From NCBI RefSeq assembly GCF_005239225.2, contig NC_133294.1, forward strand, positions 18,613,631 to 18,677,630: a stretch of 64,000 nucleotides of DNA. Reading direction: 5' to 3'. Of the stretch, positions 11,881-21,822 are shown one piece after another. Each line of letters begins with the position of its first letter. Position 1 is the first letter of the stretch. The notes beneath the pieces were generated by a model that made no database searches, was not told where the DNA came from, and worked only from the letters and a program-made list of their open reading frames with translations. The translations under genes were made by a program, and so were the position numbers. The stretch is from Populus alba (lineage: Eukaryota; Streptophyta; Magnoliopsida; Malpighiales; Salicaceae).

Positions 11881-12827
11881 TTGTCAAACCTATATAAAAT
11901 ATTGATGACAACATGTATTAATTATATATGTAAACTAAATAAATAACAGAATATTGGTTTAACTCAAACTTATTCAAACTATTTAATAATACAACTAATT
12001 CATTATCAATCTATATAAATTCAAATTTCTTTTACATTTACCAAAAATTTCAACTCAGTAAAAAAAATTGATAGAATATAAAACGAATCCATTAAATAAA
12101 CCATTGTTTATTTCATAACAAAACATTTAAGTCACAAATTCAAAATAAATTTCATCAATTTATAAACAAATACAATTTTACAAAATCTCAAACAATCCCT
12201 AACATGTATAAAATCATATATTCATACAACAAATTTCTATGGGAAAAAGCTATAAAATAAGTAAACACACAAACAAAATACATATATTACAAAAATATAT
12301 AGTAAAATTATCATTTTAAAATTGAATTCAAATAAAAAAAATGGATAGTTTTGCTTACTTGAAGTGGATAATCCTTAATAAAATTTGAATTAAAACATAA
12401 ATACTTACAAACTAAGTGTTGTGATGGATGGATTAATGGTGGAGGGTTGATTTATGATAAAATTAGGGGGGTTGTGTTGTTTGTTGCATAGAAAAATTAA
12501 GGAAGAAGAAGAAATGGGGAGAGAGAGAGGAGGGTCGCTCGTTAGATCATAAATTAAATATTACAAATGAATTTACCGACGGATTTAAATCTGTCGGTAA
12601 TTCGTTTATAAAAATGACACGTCATCATAGTTTTTAGATTTTTTTTTATTTATTTTTTTTTTCACTTTAATTTCCTTGGTATATATACTGATGAAATATT
12701 TCTATCGTTGTTTATTGATTGATACTATGATGGCATATTTAAGTGGAAAAATTCACTTTAATTTACTGACAAAAATATTTTGTTGGTGTGTTTATTTATA
12801 TTTACAAATTATTTGACAGTGATAGTG
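11881..12827 (-). mobile_element. 5' terminal region of decayed CACTA element
   Basis: This stretch lies between the TNPD remnant and a terminal TAGTG at 12823-12827, which reads CACTATCACTGTC on the minus strand, the expected CACTA terminus. It contains a subterminal inverted motif (taccgac...gtcggta, 12574-12599) typical of CACTA elements. The other terminus was not found, so no target duplication can be checked. Confidence 0.5.
12574..12599. repeat. Subterminal inverted repeat of CACTA element
   Basis: The near-perfect palindrome taccgac(gg)atttaaat(ct)gtcggta has one mismatched pair. ACCGACGG/CCGTCGGT-type words also occur near both ends of the CACTA element at 59814-61576. Confidence 0.6.
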
Positions 12828-12914
12828 TGGAGCCATAGGTCTACTATTCATTGATTTGCCGTTATCAAAATTAAAAAATGGGAGAATATGGTTAGCACAA
12901 AGGTTGGTGTCCTC

Positions 12915-13125
12915 TTTTTTTTTTTTTTTTTCCTATTAACATGGGTGTTTGGATTAGCTTGTGCGTACTTCGACTAATTTCACGGGCCTTGAAGTTAACT
13001 ACCATATAAGCTTTTAGTAGCCCTAAGGTTAATGAGATTCAAATTAGTGACCTCTAAAGACTAAAACCAGAACTTACAAGTTAAGTTATATCTCTCAAGG
13101 TTAGGTTCGTATTCTCTTGATTGGA
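12915..13125 (-). repeat. tRNA-derived SINE with poly(A)-like tail
   Basis: The body at 12940-13060 matches the copy at 1-165 ('cttcgactaatttcacgggc', 'accatataagc'). A run of 17 T at 12915-12931 lies immediately at the body's distal end; on the SINE strand this is a 3' poly(A) tail, as expected for LINE-mobilised SINEs. Boxes A and B fall at the other end (about 13030-13115). Confidence 0.65.
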
Positions 13126-13586
13126 TTGCTCGTTACATCTAGATCTTGTTTATATGGTCAAATCCTATTTTAATGAGAAGAAAATATCATTGGAAAAGGT
13201 GTGCACCCTGTTATTATCACTCTGTTCTTATCAGTGTTCATGAATTTTTTTTTTAATATTCACTCATTCATTTATTTATTTTTTCCACTTCCTTCCATCC
13301 TATTTTGAATCCTTAATGTCCTGTTTTGAATAAGAACGCAATTTCAAACTTTGACTTCCATTGTTGTTTTTTTTTTTTTTTTGGTGTTACATGATTTACA
13401 TCAATGGAATTGTGATTCTTCGTTCTTTTGTTATGACATTTTACGTATTTCTAATATCCGACTTGTAAAGAATAAAGTAAATGGTGTATTTCTAATTGCT
13501 ATATCATCACTTCTATAGCTCAAATGCCGTGCTTGGACGACAGAGCAATGGTCGATCATTTTCATTTTATTGTCTCTTTGTTCGTC
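13126..13586. other. Intergenic DNA left of the copia insertion
   Basis: No coding feature was recognised. This sequence continues directly into that at 18755 once the retrotransposon and one target duplication copy are set aside. Confidence 0.5.
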
Positions 13587-13591
13587 TCATT
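13587..13591. repeat. Target-site duplication, left copy
   Basis: 'tcatt' directly precedes the left LTR and is repeated at 18750-18754 after the right LTR. Confidence 0.9.
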
Positions 13592-13776
13592 TGTAAGTAA
13601 AGAAGGAAATTTGGTAATTGTAAAATCTTTATTAAAATCTTACGTTTACACTGTTGTAGTATATATACAAAAAAAAAAGAATTTGTAACGTTCTAGGTTC
13701 CTATTATAATTAGGAAATTTACAACTGTAGAATAAATCAATTCCTAGAATCTCTCCAATGACAGTAAATGCTAACA
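13592..13776 (-). repeat. 3' LTR of copia element
   Basis: On the minus strand it starts TGTTAGCATTTACTG at 13776 and ends CTTTACTTACA at 13592. It contains a TATA-like stretch (atatatac). The base at 13594 (T on the plus strand) is the only difference from the other LTR that I can find, where the corresponding base at 18567 is C. Confidence 0.95.
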
Positions 13777-13787
13777 CTCCCCCTCAA
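13777..13787 (-). other. Polypurine tract of copia element
   Basis: On the minus strand this reads TTGAGGGGGAG immediately before the 3' LTR. It primes plus-strand DNA synthesis. The TGA stop of the upstream reading frame (13784-13786) lies inside it. Confidence 0.9.
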
Positions 13788-14833
13788 GTTGGTGCAAAGA
13801 TATCTTCGATGCCCAACTTGTCAAGTGAATTCTGAAAAATTTTGCTGGAGACGGCCTTTGTAAGGATATCTGCGAGCTGGTTTTCTGACCTCACGAATGG
13901 AAAATTAATCACCCCTTCTTCGAGATTTTGTTTGATGAAATGCCTGTCTATCTCGATATGTTTTGTGCGGTCATGTTGAACTGGGTTGTGAGATATTTCG
14001 ATGGCAGCTTTATTATCGCAGTATAGGTTCATCTTTGATTCTGGACTGAACCCAATTTCGGACAATAACCTCTTGAGCCATAATAATTCGCATAGTCCCT
14101 TTGCCATTCCTCGAAACTCGGCTTCTGCACTTGACAAGGCAACTACCTTTTGTTTCTTGCTCCTCCATGTGACTAAGTTGCCGCCAACAAATGTGAAGTA
14201 TCCCGACGTAGATTTTCTATCCGATATGCTTCCTGCCCAGTCAGCATCTGTGTATCCTTCAACCGCTAGATGACCATTTTTAGAAAATAAAAGGCCTCTT
14301 CCAGGAGCTGATTTTAAGTAACGTAGTATTCTAATTACAACATCCATGTGTTCTTCATTCGGACAATGCATAAATTTGCTGACTATGCTTACTGCATAAC
14401 AAATATCAGGGCGAGTATGTGACAAATAAATTAATTTTCCCACCAGCCGTTGATACCTTTCCTTATTAGTTGAAGCCCTTTCCGTAGAGTCCCCAAATTT
14501 CTGATTTTGAATCATGGGGGTGTCAGCCGGTTTGCAGTCAAGCATTCCTACTTCGGTTAGTAGGTTTAGCACATATTTCCTTTGTGAAAGAAATATGCCT
14601 CGGTTTGATCTAGCCACTTCAATCCCAAGGAAATACTTTAGTCCTCCTAAGTTCTTCATCTCGAATTCGGTAGCCAATTGTTCCTGTAGTTTCAAGATTT
14701 CTTCTGTATCGTCTCCAGTAATGATCATGTCATCCACATAGATTATCAATGCAGTCACCTTTCCCTGTCGTTGTTTTAGAAATAGAGTATGATCCGAGTT
14801 GCTTTGTTGAAAGCCATATTTCTTCATTGCCAT
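13784..14833 (-). CDS. Copia reverse transcriptase (C-terminal part) and RNase H, fragment of broken polyprotein
   Basis: An open segment of 349 residues. It starts inside the reverse transcriptase and contains the catalytic YVDDMIITGDD at about residues 32-42. The middle region SHTRPDICYAVSIVSKFMH is the conserved copia block before RNase H. RNase H follows, with TDADWAGSISDRKSTSGY near residue 194, LSSAEAEF near 233 and YCDNKAAIEIS near 267. The last residues run into the polypurine tract, so the end is natural. The start (ATG at 14833) is internal to the domain: upstream coding sequence continues in other frames, so this is the tail of a polyprotein separated by frameshifts near 14835-14930. 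Confidence 0.9.
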   Translation of the reverse strand: MAMKKYGFQQSNSDHTLFLKQRQGKVTALIIYVDDMIITGDDTEEILKLQEQLATEFEMKNLGGLKYFLGIEVARSNRGIFLSQRKYVLNLLTEVGMLDCKPADTPMIQNQKFGDSTERASTNKERYQRLVGKLIYLSHTRPDICYAVSIVSKFMHCPNEEHMDVVIRILRYLKSAPGRGLLFSKNGHLAVEGYTDADWAGSISDRKSTSGYFTFVGGNLVTWRSKKQKVVALSSAEAEFRGMAKGLCELLWLKRLLSEIGFSPESKMNLYCDNKAAIEISHNPVQHDRTKHIEIDRHFIKQNLEEGVINFPFVRSENQLADILTKAVSSKIFQNSLDKLGIEDIFAPT

Positions 14834-14929
14834 ACTGAATCTCCCAAACCACGCGCGAGGTGATTGCTTTAGCCCATATAATGCCTTCTGTAGTTTGCAA
14901 ACAATTCCAGTATTTGGGGATGAGGTATA

Positions 14930-16663
14930 TCAAGGTGGGATGTCCATATACACCTCTTCTTCCAGGTCTCCATGCAAGAAAGCATTTTTTACATCAAATT
15001 GGTGTAGCGGCCAATCTAGATTTTCTGCTAGTGATAACAGCACTCGAACAGTGTTTAACTTTGCTACCGGAGAAAAAGTCTCCTGATAGTCCACTCCATA
15101 TGTCTGAGTATATCCTTTTGCTACCAGTCTTGCTTTAAACCGCTCAATGGTTCCATCCGCTTTGTGTTTGATAGAGAAGACCCATCTACACCCAACTGTT
15201 TTCTTCCCCTTCGGCAGTGGAATAAGTGCCCATGTTTTATTTTTCATCAGTGCTTCCATCTCCTCTTCTACTGCTCGTGCCCACTTAGGATCGGTCAAGG
15301 CTTCCTGAATTTCATGCGGGATATGATGAGCTGACAGCTTATTGGTAAAGTCTCTAAGTGGTTTGGTCAGCATTTGAGTTGTTACATGGTTGGAGATGGG
15401 ATACTTCGATTGTTTTCCCTCTGTGCTAGGGGAGTATCTAGCTGGAGGCTTTCCCCTATTTTTCCTGGCAGGTAATTTGTAACCAATAGGAGTATTCAAA
15501 ACAGGATTGGAGGATGGAGCAAGAGAGTTTACCTCATGGATATTCTCTGGCGAGGAATGATCATCGTCGAGTACAGAGAGTAGAGGGGTCTGACTACTAG
15601 ATGTGTGTTCAGTTTCACTTTCCATTTCAGCTTCTTTATCCCCGGTGTCGACTGCCAAGTCTGCAATTAAGTCCTCCTCTCCCATGTCCACAGATACACC
15701 CATCTCTTCCTCAACCGTGGCTGCCCTTTTTGTTTCCATGTCTTCTGATGGAGTACCCGTGGCATCATCGTCATCTTCCCTTTCCACGTTGATGACTGCC
15801 CGTATGTCCCTCTCTTCGTCTGCATGTATAGGCAGTATGCCCATCTCTTCGTTTCCTGCATTGCCCGTTCCATCATCCGCGGGCAGTGCAGGTATTGGTT
15901 CTATATTTGGGCAGCTCCACCACTTCTCTTCTTCCGTCCATGTCTCCCCCTGAAGCTGAGAAGTGGACACTGGAGAATAATAATTTTCAGCTTCTGAGAA
16001 GGTTACATCCATTGTGATGTATGTGCGTTTAGTTACTGGATTGTAGCAACAATAGCCCTTCTTTGATGCGCCATATCCCAGAAAGATGCACCGATCAGCA
16101 CATGCATCCAGCTTGTTTCGTTGGTTCTTGTGAAGATGAACAAACGCTACACATCCAAATACACGTGGGGGCAACATTAGTATAGATGGTAGTGTAGTAT
16201 GAGTGGCCAAGACTTGCAGCGGAGTCTTAAATTCTAAGACTTTAGAAGGCATCCGGTTCATTAGGTGCACAGCCGTGACCATAGCTTTATCCCAGTATCT
16301 ATGGGGAACGTTTGCTCCAATTAGTAGTGCACGAGCAGTTTCTAAAATGTGTCTGTTTTTCCGTTCAGCTATACCATTTTGCTGTGGTGTTTGACTGCAA
16401 GAAAATTCATGTAGGAGACCAGCATTGTGGAAGTATTTCACAAAGTCTTGATTGATATATTCCCCTCCATTATCCGACCTCAAAATTCTGATTTTTGCTG
16501 AGAATTGGTTCTGTATCATAGCATGAAACGCACAAAATACACCAAAGACTTCATTCTTATTTTTGAGCAAATATATCCACGTCATCCGGGTGCAATCATC
16601 TATAAAAGTCACAAAACCATCGAACACCATGAACCGTGGTGATCGGGGATGGTCCCCAAACAT
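14930..16663 (-). CDS. Copia integrase and N-terminal reverse transcriptase, fragment of broken polyprotein
   Basis: An open segment of 577 residues. The first few residues lie out of the original frame; recognisable sequence starts at [13 protein letters not shown] (integrase core, first Asp), then RSDNGGEY (second Asp) and [10 protein letters not shown] (catalytic Glu), near residues 12, 57 and 99. A copia-type integrase C-terminal region (KCIFLGY-like, here [14 protein letters not shown]) follows, then a long acidic low-complexity linker (about residues 240-400). The reverse transcriptase begins with [13 protein letters not shown] and contains [20 protein letters not shown] and [14 protein letters not shown] stop arises directly after VYMDIPP through a one-base frame change. 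Continuation to the catalytic YVDD is in other frames. Confidence 0.9.
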   Translation of the reverse strand: MFGDHPRSPRFMVFDGFVTFIDDCTRMTWIYLLKNKNEVFGVFCAFHAMIQNQFSAKIRILRSDNGGEYINQDFVKYFHNAGLLHEFSCSQTPQQNGIAERKNRHILETARALLIGANVPHRYWDKAMVTAVHLMNRMPSKVLEFKTPLQVLATHTTLPSILMLPPRVFGCVAFVHLHKNQRNKLDACADRCIFLGYGASKKGYCCYNPVTKRTYITMDVTFSEAENYYSPVSTSQLQGETWTEEEKWWSCPNIEPIPALPADDGTGNAGNEEMGILPIHADEERDIRAVINVEREDDDDATGTPSEDMETKRAATVEEEMGVSVDMGEEDLIADLAVDTGDKEAEMESETEHTSSSQTPLLSVLDDDHSSPENIHEVNSLAPSSNPVLNTPIGYKLPARKNRGKPPARYSPSTEGKQSKYPISNHVTTQMLTKPLRDFTNKLSAHHIPHEIQEALTDPKWARAVEEEMEALMKNKTWALIPLPKGKKTVGCRWVFSIKHKADGTIERFKARLVAKGYTQTYGVDYQETFSPVAKLNTVRVLLSLAENLDWPLHQFDVKNAFLHGDLEEEVYMDIPP

Positions 16664-16938
16664 CCGAATGGATTAATGCAAAAGGAATATCACTTTTATT
16701 ATAGCTAACCGGAAATGATACACGGTGGCTTTTTGCAAAATGCATGTATCACATTTAAGGTCTAAATGTTTTTTACTAGAAAATAAATCTGGAAATAATT
16801 GCCTCATATAGCCGAATGACGGGTGCCCCAAACGAGCATGCCATAGCCGAATCTGTTTTTTCTTGTGCAGTGGTTGAGTTCTTCACCATATTGATTTTTC
16901 CGATACTGAACTCATCTATGTAGTATAACCCCTCTCTC
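16664..16938 (-). pseudogene. Frameshifted GAG-pre-integrase region of copia element
   Basis: Between the Gag/protease and integrase segments the conserved region is present but scattered over frames. RLGHPSFGY (about 16820-16850) and a zinc-binding CDTCIL motif near 16745 belong to the GAG-pre-integrase domain that precedes the integrase core. Small length changes near 16985, 16740 and 16635 break the frame, several of them in or beside short homopolymer runs. Confidence 0.75.
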
Positions 16939-18450
16939 TTAGTACCACGCCCAATGATCTTCTTCGTGAGAATATCCTGAAAAAGGCAAAAAATGTGGAT
17001 ACATTAAAACAATGCAATTTAGGTCTTCAGTAGCTTGTCCCACAGATATTAATTTTGTTGTAAGAGAAGGAACTAAAAGAGTATTAGTTAAGGATATTGA
17101 TGGTGATAATTGTATTGTTCCAGCCCCTGTTACTGGATACAAGACCCCATTAGCATTTGAAATATTGTTCCTTCTTGGCGTTATGTATTCATCAAGGTCG
17201 TCTGGATTGTAGGTCATATGGTCTGTTGCACCAGAGTCTACAATCCAGTCATCATCCTTTTGTTTCGTAGAAACTACCAAAGCACTGCTGGTATAACAAC
17301 AGCCTTTACCTTGATCACTGCCATTACTAGCCGTCTCTGCCTTTGTCTCTACACAGGGAATGAGAGAAAGAGTAGGTTCTGCATGTGCTATTGCTGTCCG
17401 TTCAACTCCTCCATGTGCTATTGCTGCCCGTCCAACTCCTCCATTAGCTTCCTGTGATTTCTTTGCTTTAAATTCATTCCACCATTCCGGATAACCATGT
17501 AGCTTGAAGCACGTTTCCCGTGTGTGTTTGGCATTACCACAATGGGAGCAGCCAAGTCCTCCAGACAGATTTTTGCTTCCCCCCGTTGCTGCATATCCGG
17601 GTGCTCTTTTGGTCATGCGCAGCATTTGATTTTGTTTCCCACTCTTCGTTGCCATAACTGAAGCAGTAGGGCCACCATTTGTTTCAAGCATTACAAACTG
17701 CCTAATGTCCTCTCTTCGAACATATGCGTAGGCCTGCTCAACAGATGGAAACGGTTGTAATTGTAGAACATCACTTCTGATTTTATCTAGCCGATCGTCC
17801 AGTCCATCAAGGAACACATACACCCGATCCTCTTGAAGCAGGGTGTTGTGTCTCTGTACATCAATTGCACACTCCATTGGGTTTGGTCGCCGATAATCAA
17901 TTTCCCTCCATAAGCCCTGAAGACAATTGTAATATCCCTCAATAGATTCCCCATTTTGTTTCATTCGAGTGACCCTTCTCTTCAAATCGTATACCTGCGA
18001 TTTATCATTCCCATCAAAATAAGTTGTGGCAATTGATTCCCATACCTGTTTTGCTGTTGGAAATCGGATAAAGTTGCCGACTAGAGAAGGGTCCATTGAA
18101 TTAATCAGCCAACCCTTTACAATAGAGTTTTCTGTCCTCCATCTTCTAAATGTTGGATCATTCAATTCTGGTTGCGGAAGATCACCATTGATATATCCTA
18201 GTTTGTCTTTTCCTGAGATATACATCTCGACAATCTGAGACCATAGAGCATAATTAGTTCCATTGAGTTTGATAGCAATCGGTGCAGCAGTATCATATGT
18301 TACTGCAGGGGTCTGGTTCAGGCTTTGTCTCAAAGCCTGGGTCATTCTCGTAGTCAAATCTTCCAGGATAGCCTCTGTTCCTTGTTGATTTTGTTCTACT
18401 AAATCGGTAGGGGCTGCCATCGTATCTACTAAATCAGTAGGAATTTCCAT
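16939..18450 (-). CDS. Copia Gag and protease, 5' part of broken polyprotein
   Basis: The first ATG of the element is at 18450, giving about 503 residues. The N-terminal Gag region contains IKLNGTNYALWSQIVEMYI (about residue 60) and the UBN2-type core TYFDGNDKSQVYDLKRRVTR. A CCHC zinc knuckle CSHCGNAKHTRETC lies near residues 301-314, for nucleic acid binding. The aspartic protease active site is DSGATDHM near residue 403, with the downstream part up to TKLISVGQ. The frame is lost after a run of T near 16980-16990, so the last roughly 20 residues are not native. The product would form the virus-like particle and process the polyprotein. Confidence 0.9.
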   Translation of the reverse strand: MEIPTDLVDTMAAPTDLVEQNQQGTEAILEDLTTRMTQALRQSLNQTPAVTYDTAAPIAIKLNGTNYALWSQIVEMYISGKDKLGYINGDLPQPELNDPTFRRWRTENSIVKGWLINSMDPSLVGNFIRFPTAKQVWESIATTYFDGNDKSQVYDLKRRVTRMKQNGESIEGYYNCLQGLWREIDYRRPNPMECAIDVQRHNTLLQEDRVYVFLDGLDDRLDKIRSDVLQLQPFPSVEQAYAYVRREDIRQFVMLETNGGPTASVMATKSGKQNQMLRMTKRAPGYAATGGSKNLSGGLGCSHCGNAKHTRETCFKLHGYPEWWNEFKAKKSQEANGGVGRAAIAHGGVERTAIAHAEPTLSLIPCVETKAETASNGSDQGKGCCYTSSALVVSTKQKDDDWIVDSGATDHMTYNPDDLDEYITPRRNNISNANGVLYPVTGAGTIQLSPSISLTNTLLVPSLTTKLISVGQATEDLNCIVLMYPHFLPFSGYSHEEDHWAWY

Positions 18451-18552
18451 CAAGTTTCTACGCTAACAGGGAGAGATAGTTTGTTCTGGGTGACGGCTGC
18501 CTCTTTGTTTCACAACTCAAAGGAAAAAAAGGTTAAAAAATTTAGGGTATTT

Positions 18553-18564
18553 GCTCTGATACCA
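18553..18564 (-). other. Primer-binding site of copia element
   Basis: On the minus strand it reads TGGTATCAGAGC, complementary to the 3' region of plant initiator methionine tRNA. It lies directly next to the 5' LTR with no spacer. The tRNA primes minus-strand DNA synthesis. Confidence 0.95.
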
Positions 18565-18749
18565 TGCAAGTAAAGAAGGAAATTTGGTAATTGTAAAATC
18601 TTTATTAAAATCTTACGTTTACACTGTTGTAGTATATATACAAAAAAAAAAGAATTTGTAACGTTCTAGGTTCCTATTATAATTAGGAAATTTACAACTG
18701 TAGAATAAATCAATTCCTAGAATCTCTCCAATGACAGTAAATGCTAACA
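18565..18749 (-). repeat. 5' LTR of copia element
   Basis: It is 185 bp, TG at 18749 to CA at 18565 on the minus strand. It acts as promoter and leader for the element. It matches the 3' LTR except at 18567. Confidence 0.95.
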
Positions 18750-18754
18750 TCATT
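18750..18754. repeat. Target-site duplication, right copy
   Basis: 'tcatt' follows the right LTR directly and matches 13587-13591. Confidence 0.9.
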
Positions 18755-21551
18755 GTTATGAGCTTCAAACTCATGCGTGACGCATCCTTTATGGTTTCAT
18801 CATATGATTTATAGTTTAAATTAAAAATCAACCAAACAACACATATGATCTTTTCTCATTTCAAGATCTCTCTCTCTTCCACATGTCATTTACAAAAAAT
18901 CAAGAGAACCAGATACGATAAGATAATGTCATTCACCACCATCTTATGAGATTCCTCTTTATTTACTTGGTGTTTTATTCATAGATCTGGATCAAGGGAG
19001 AATGGCAAGAGGTTTTTTTTTTTTTTTTTTTCATATGAGTTTGCTTCTGGGCTATTAACAGAGCCATTGAGGTTGTCTGTAACTATGGATTCGATCTTTT
19101 AATGTTTGTTTCTTGAATGGTTGTATGTAACTTTTCAATTTCTCAACTTTGTTTCCAAGTCTAAACACAGAAAACAATGGACACCTACCAAATCTAGTTA
19201 CAATTCTATGTTCTTTTTATTTGTTTCTTGACTGGTTGTTACTGTTTATCATGTCACTGCCCGGATTCTGGCTGCAAGAAAAGGATGAAGATGGTGGTTA
19301 TAATTTTTTTTAGTTTGATAGATAGCAAAGTTGTAATAGTTAATATAAAAGTATTTTTATCTTTGAATGAAATATAGTGAAAATTCTATAAATAATAAGA
19401 TATTTTTTGTTGATTTATTTTATAATATAAAGTTTAAGACGTAAATTATAATTTTTCAAAAACTTAATAAATAAACATAATTTTAACTGAATTATAAGAT
19501 GTTGGGAATATTTTTTAACATGTCTATTGATTTCTTCCTGTGGCATACGATGCAAAGGTATTTTATTCATCTATTTGAGGGAAATCTTCCATTTATCCGA
19601 CGTGTAGTTCCCGTTTGTCTTGCACGTTAATTAGCTCAAACATTATGTTTCTTGTTTATTGCCTTGGAAATTAATTTGTTTTAAAAAACATAGCTAATAA
19701 GTATATTTGAGACTGAATTAAAATTAAGGTGTTTATATTCTTAGGATTAAAACTTTATTAAAAATTTCTCTTTAATAAAAATAGTTCAACATGAAATATT
19801 AACATTATTAAAATAAATTGTAGATGAATGAAAAATTAACCTAATCAAATTCTTTGTTAACATATTTTGTAAAACTCAAAACTATGCATCTCACCTTGAA
19901 AGAGTACAAGATTTTAGATTTTTTTATAATTTATATCGTTGTAAGATGAAAAGTTAAAATGGATTTATAAGACACCCAATCTTTAAAGGGGAGAGCTCTT
20001 AGGTGATGTGAGTTTTGGGATTAAGCCACATGCATATTCGCTTCTCTTGACTCGGTAGGGCCTAGGTCCTGGGTCCAAGGCTTGAATTTGTTCTAAACTA
20101 ATTTTTTTTGTTGTTGCATGAACAAATTTTTTTTCTAAGTAAAATCCTGTGTTTGTTAGGGAAAAAGCAATCAAGTTTTTTATTCTTTTTTTATGATGAG
20201 TAATTAAAGTAAAACAACATGAATTAATTCTGATAATTACTAGAATTGATTCTGCATCAGTTTTGATTTCAAAAATTGGTATAAAGGAGTTGAAAAAGAG
20301 ATATTTTGCAACCTTTACATAATTATGAATAACAAAAGAATTAATTTCACTAACAATTCTTCTTATTATCAAATAAAAAGAATTCCTACTAATAAACAAC
20401 CTTTGCATAATTATCAAATACAAATAAATTCTTTCGTTCATTAAATTTAAAAATTATAAAATAATAATATCACTATAGAAAATTACTCTAGCACTCCTAT
20501 AATTTAATCATTTTTAAAAAAAACATTTGCTTTTATTCTTTCAAAAGTTACAGTTAACATCCTATAATTTATAATTTGATCACTTTATATGTAAGCCAAA
20601 AATAGTTAACAAATCAAGTTATTTATAAGTTTGTCATTATATTTTATCATTATATTTTAATTAATGATTAAAAAGCCTTTGTAATGTTAAAATTACAAAA
20701 TTTCCATGCAATTGAATTCAAGTTTTTTAGTTCTAGAACTTGTTAATTCTAGATTCATGATATCTAATTGCAGAACAAAAGTGATCGATCGAGAGATATT
20801 AAAAACAAAAGGAAATCTAAGAAAGAAAACCTAAAAAACCACCGAGGAAAGAACACAAGTCTCCAATCATCAACTGCTCCTTTTTACAGTCCACCATAAC
20901 ACTAATGTTTTTCATACCCTATTAATCAATAATCCTGGAAACCAAAAACACCAAGAACAATATTGTCTCCTCTTAACCATTCACCATCCACGCCATCATC
21001 TCTTTCTCTAGTCGAGCAAACACAACCTTTTTTCCACTCAAACCCAATCTTCTTCCTCAATTCATAGCCATCATCTTCATCAAACAACGTTAGCCTCCTT
21101 TTTCATTTCCCCTTCACCATGTTAAGCCTCAATCATCTTTTTACAACACAGTATGTGACCATTGTTAAGAGGAGACAAAAATCCACATAAAATAATAAAA
21201 AATAAATTCAATCTTCCATAATTTTGCACACCAAATAGTAGCTCATCAACCTTCTCTCTTTAGGTTTCCCGAGCTTGTTTGCTTTGTTTTTCCTTTCATT
21301 TTGGAGCTTAAGATAGGACGAGAGATTTTGAGTTATTATACCTAGAAATTCATGGATTTTATTTAGTAGTGCAACAAATTAAATTGATGATGTTGAAATA
21401 TGATTGATTGTAATGATTTTATTTGCACTAAAAGATCTGTAATAAAGCTATAAGGAGAAATAGTTGATCATTAACGACTACAAATTTTCATTTAAATTAT
21501 ATTCTAAGTACTTTAGTTATTAACTATTAGTAAGTGAGTCTAGCAACGTTC
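18755..21551. other. AT-rich intergenic DNA
   Basis: Nothing with a recognisable domain was seen. A minus-strand open frame at 19983-20441 has low-complexity composition and no ATG-supported family match. C-rich patches at 20870-21150 carry no long ORF. Confidence 0.45.
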
Positions 21552-21822
21552 CTCTTTTCAGGACTGAGTCGGAAAGAAGAAGAAAGGCAGACTCCACCAA
21601 TCAAGGGGTGGGATTGAAACCCCGGAAAGATACGATCCACCAATAGATAGGTTCCCACGTCCCAGGTGGCGCTTAGAAGGCAGTGAAGGAAAGCGTTTCA
21701 ATTCTTTCGGAGCCCCGCTCAGGGCGAAAAGGACCGAGGGAAAGGGAAATGGCTATCAGTTCTGACTCTATTCCCGAGGGGGAATCAATTGTTTCTGCTC
21801 GAGTGAATATCTCGAAAGGTAA
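21552..21822. other. Probable mitochondrial DNA insertion (NUMT)
   Basis: An abrupt island of about 270 bp with roughly balanced base composition sits in very AT-rich DNA. Words such as 'ggagccccgctcagggcgaa' and 'ggaccgagggaaaggg' are of the style seen in plant mitochondrial intergenic sequence. No gene is evident. The assignment is by composition and remembered style, not by alignment. Confidence 0.5.

Larger units (their letters stand above)
13592..18749 (-). mobile_element. Complete Ty1/copia LTR retrotransposon, coding region broken
   Basis: A 5158-bp element on the minus strand. Two 185-bp LTRs (13592-13776 and 18565-18749) begin TG and end CA and differ at one position that I can find. 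The 5-bp target duplication 'tcatt' flanks it (13587-13591 and 18750-18754). The primer-binding site next to the 5' LTR is complementary to the initiator methionine tRNA 3' end, and a polypurine tract abuts the 3' LTR. Gene order is gag, protease, integrase, reverse transcriptase, RNase H, which is the copia order. Short LTRs and this Gag type suggest the Ale/Retrofit lineage, an inference. The polyprotein is interrupted at about five places, so this copy is unlikely to be autonomous as read. Confidence 0.95.

Noticed and set aside
14001..16394. Several plus-strand open frames inside the copia element
   Set aside because: All are antisense to integrase or reverse transcriptase coding sequence and have no recognisable family.
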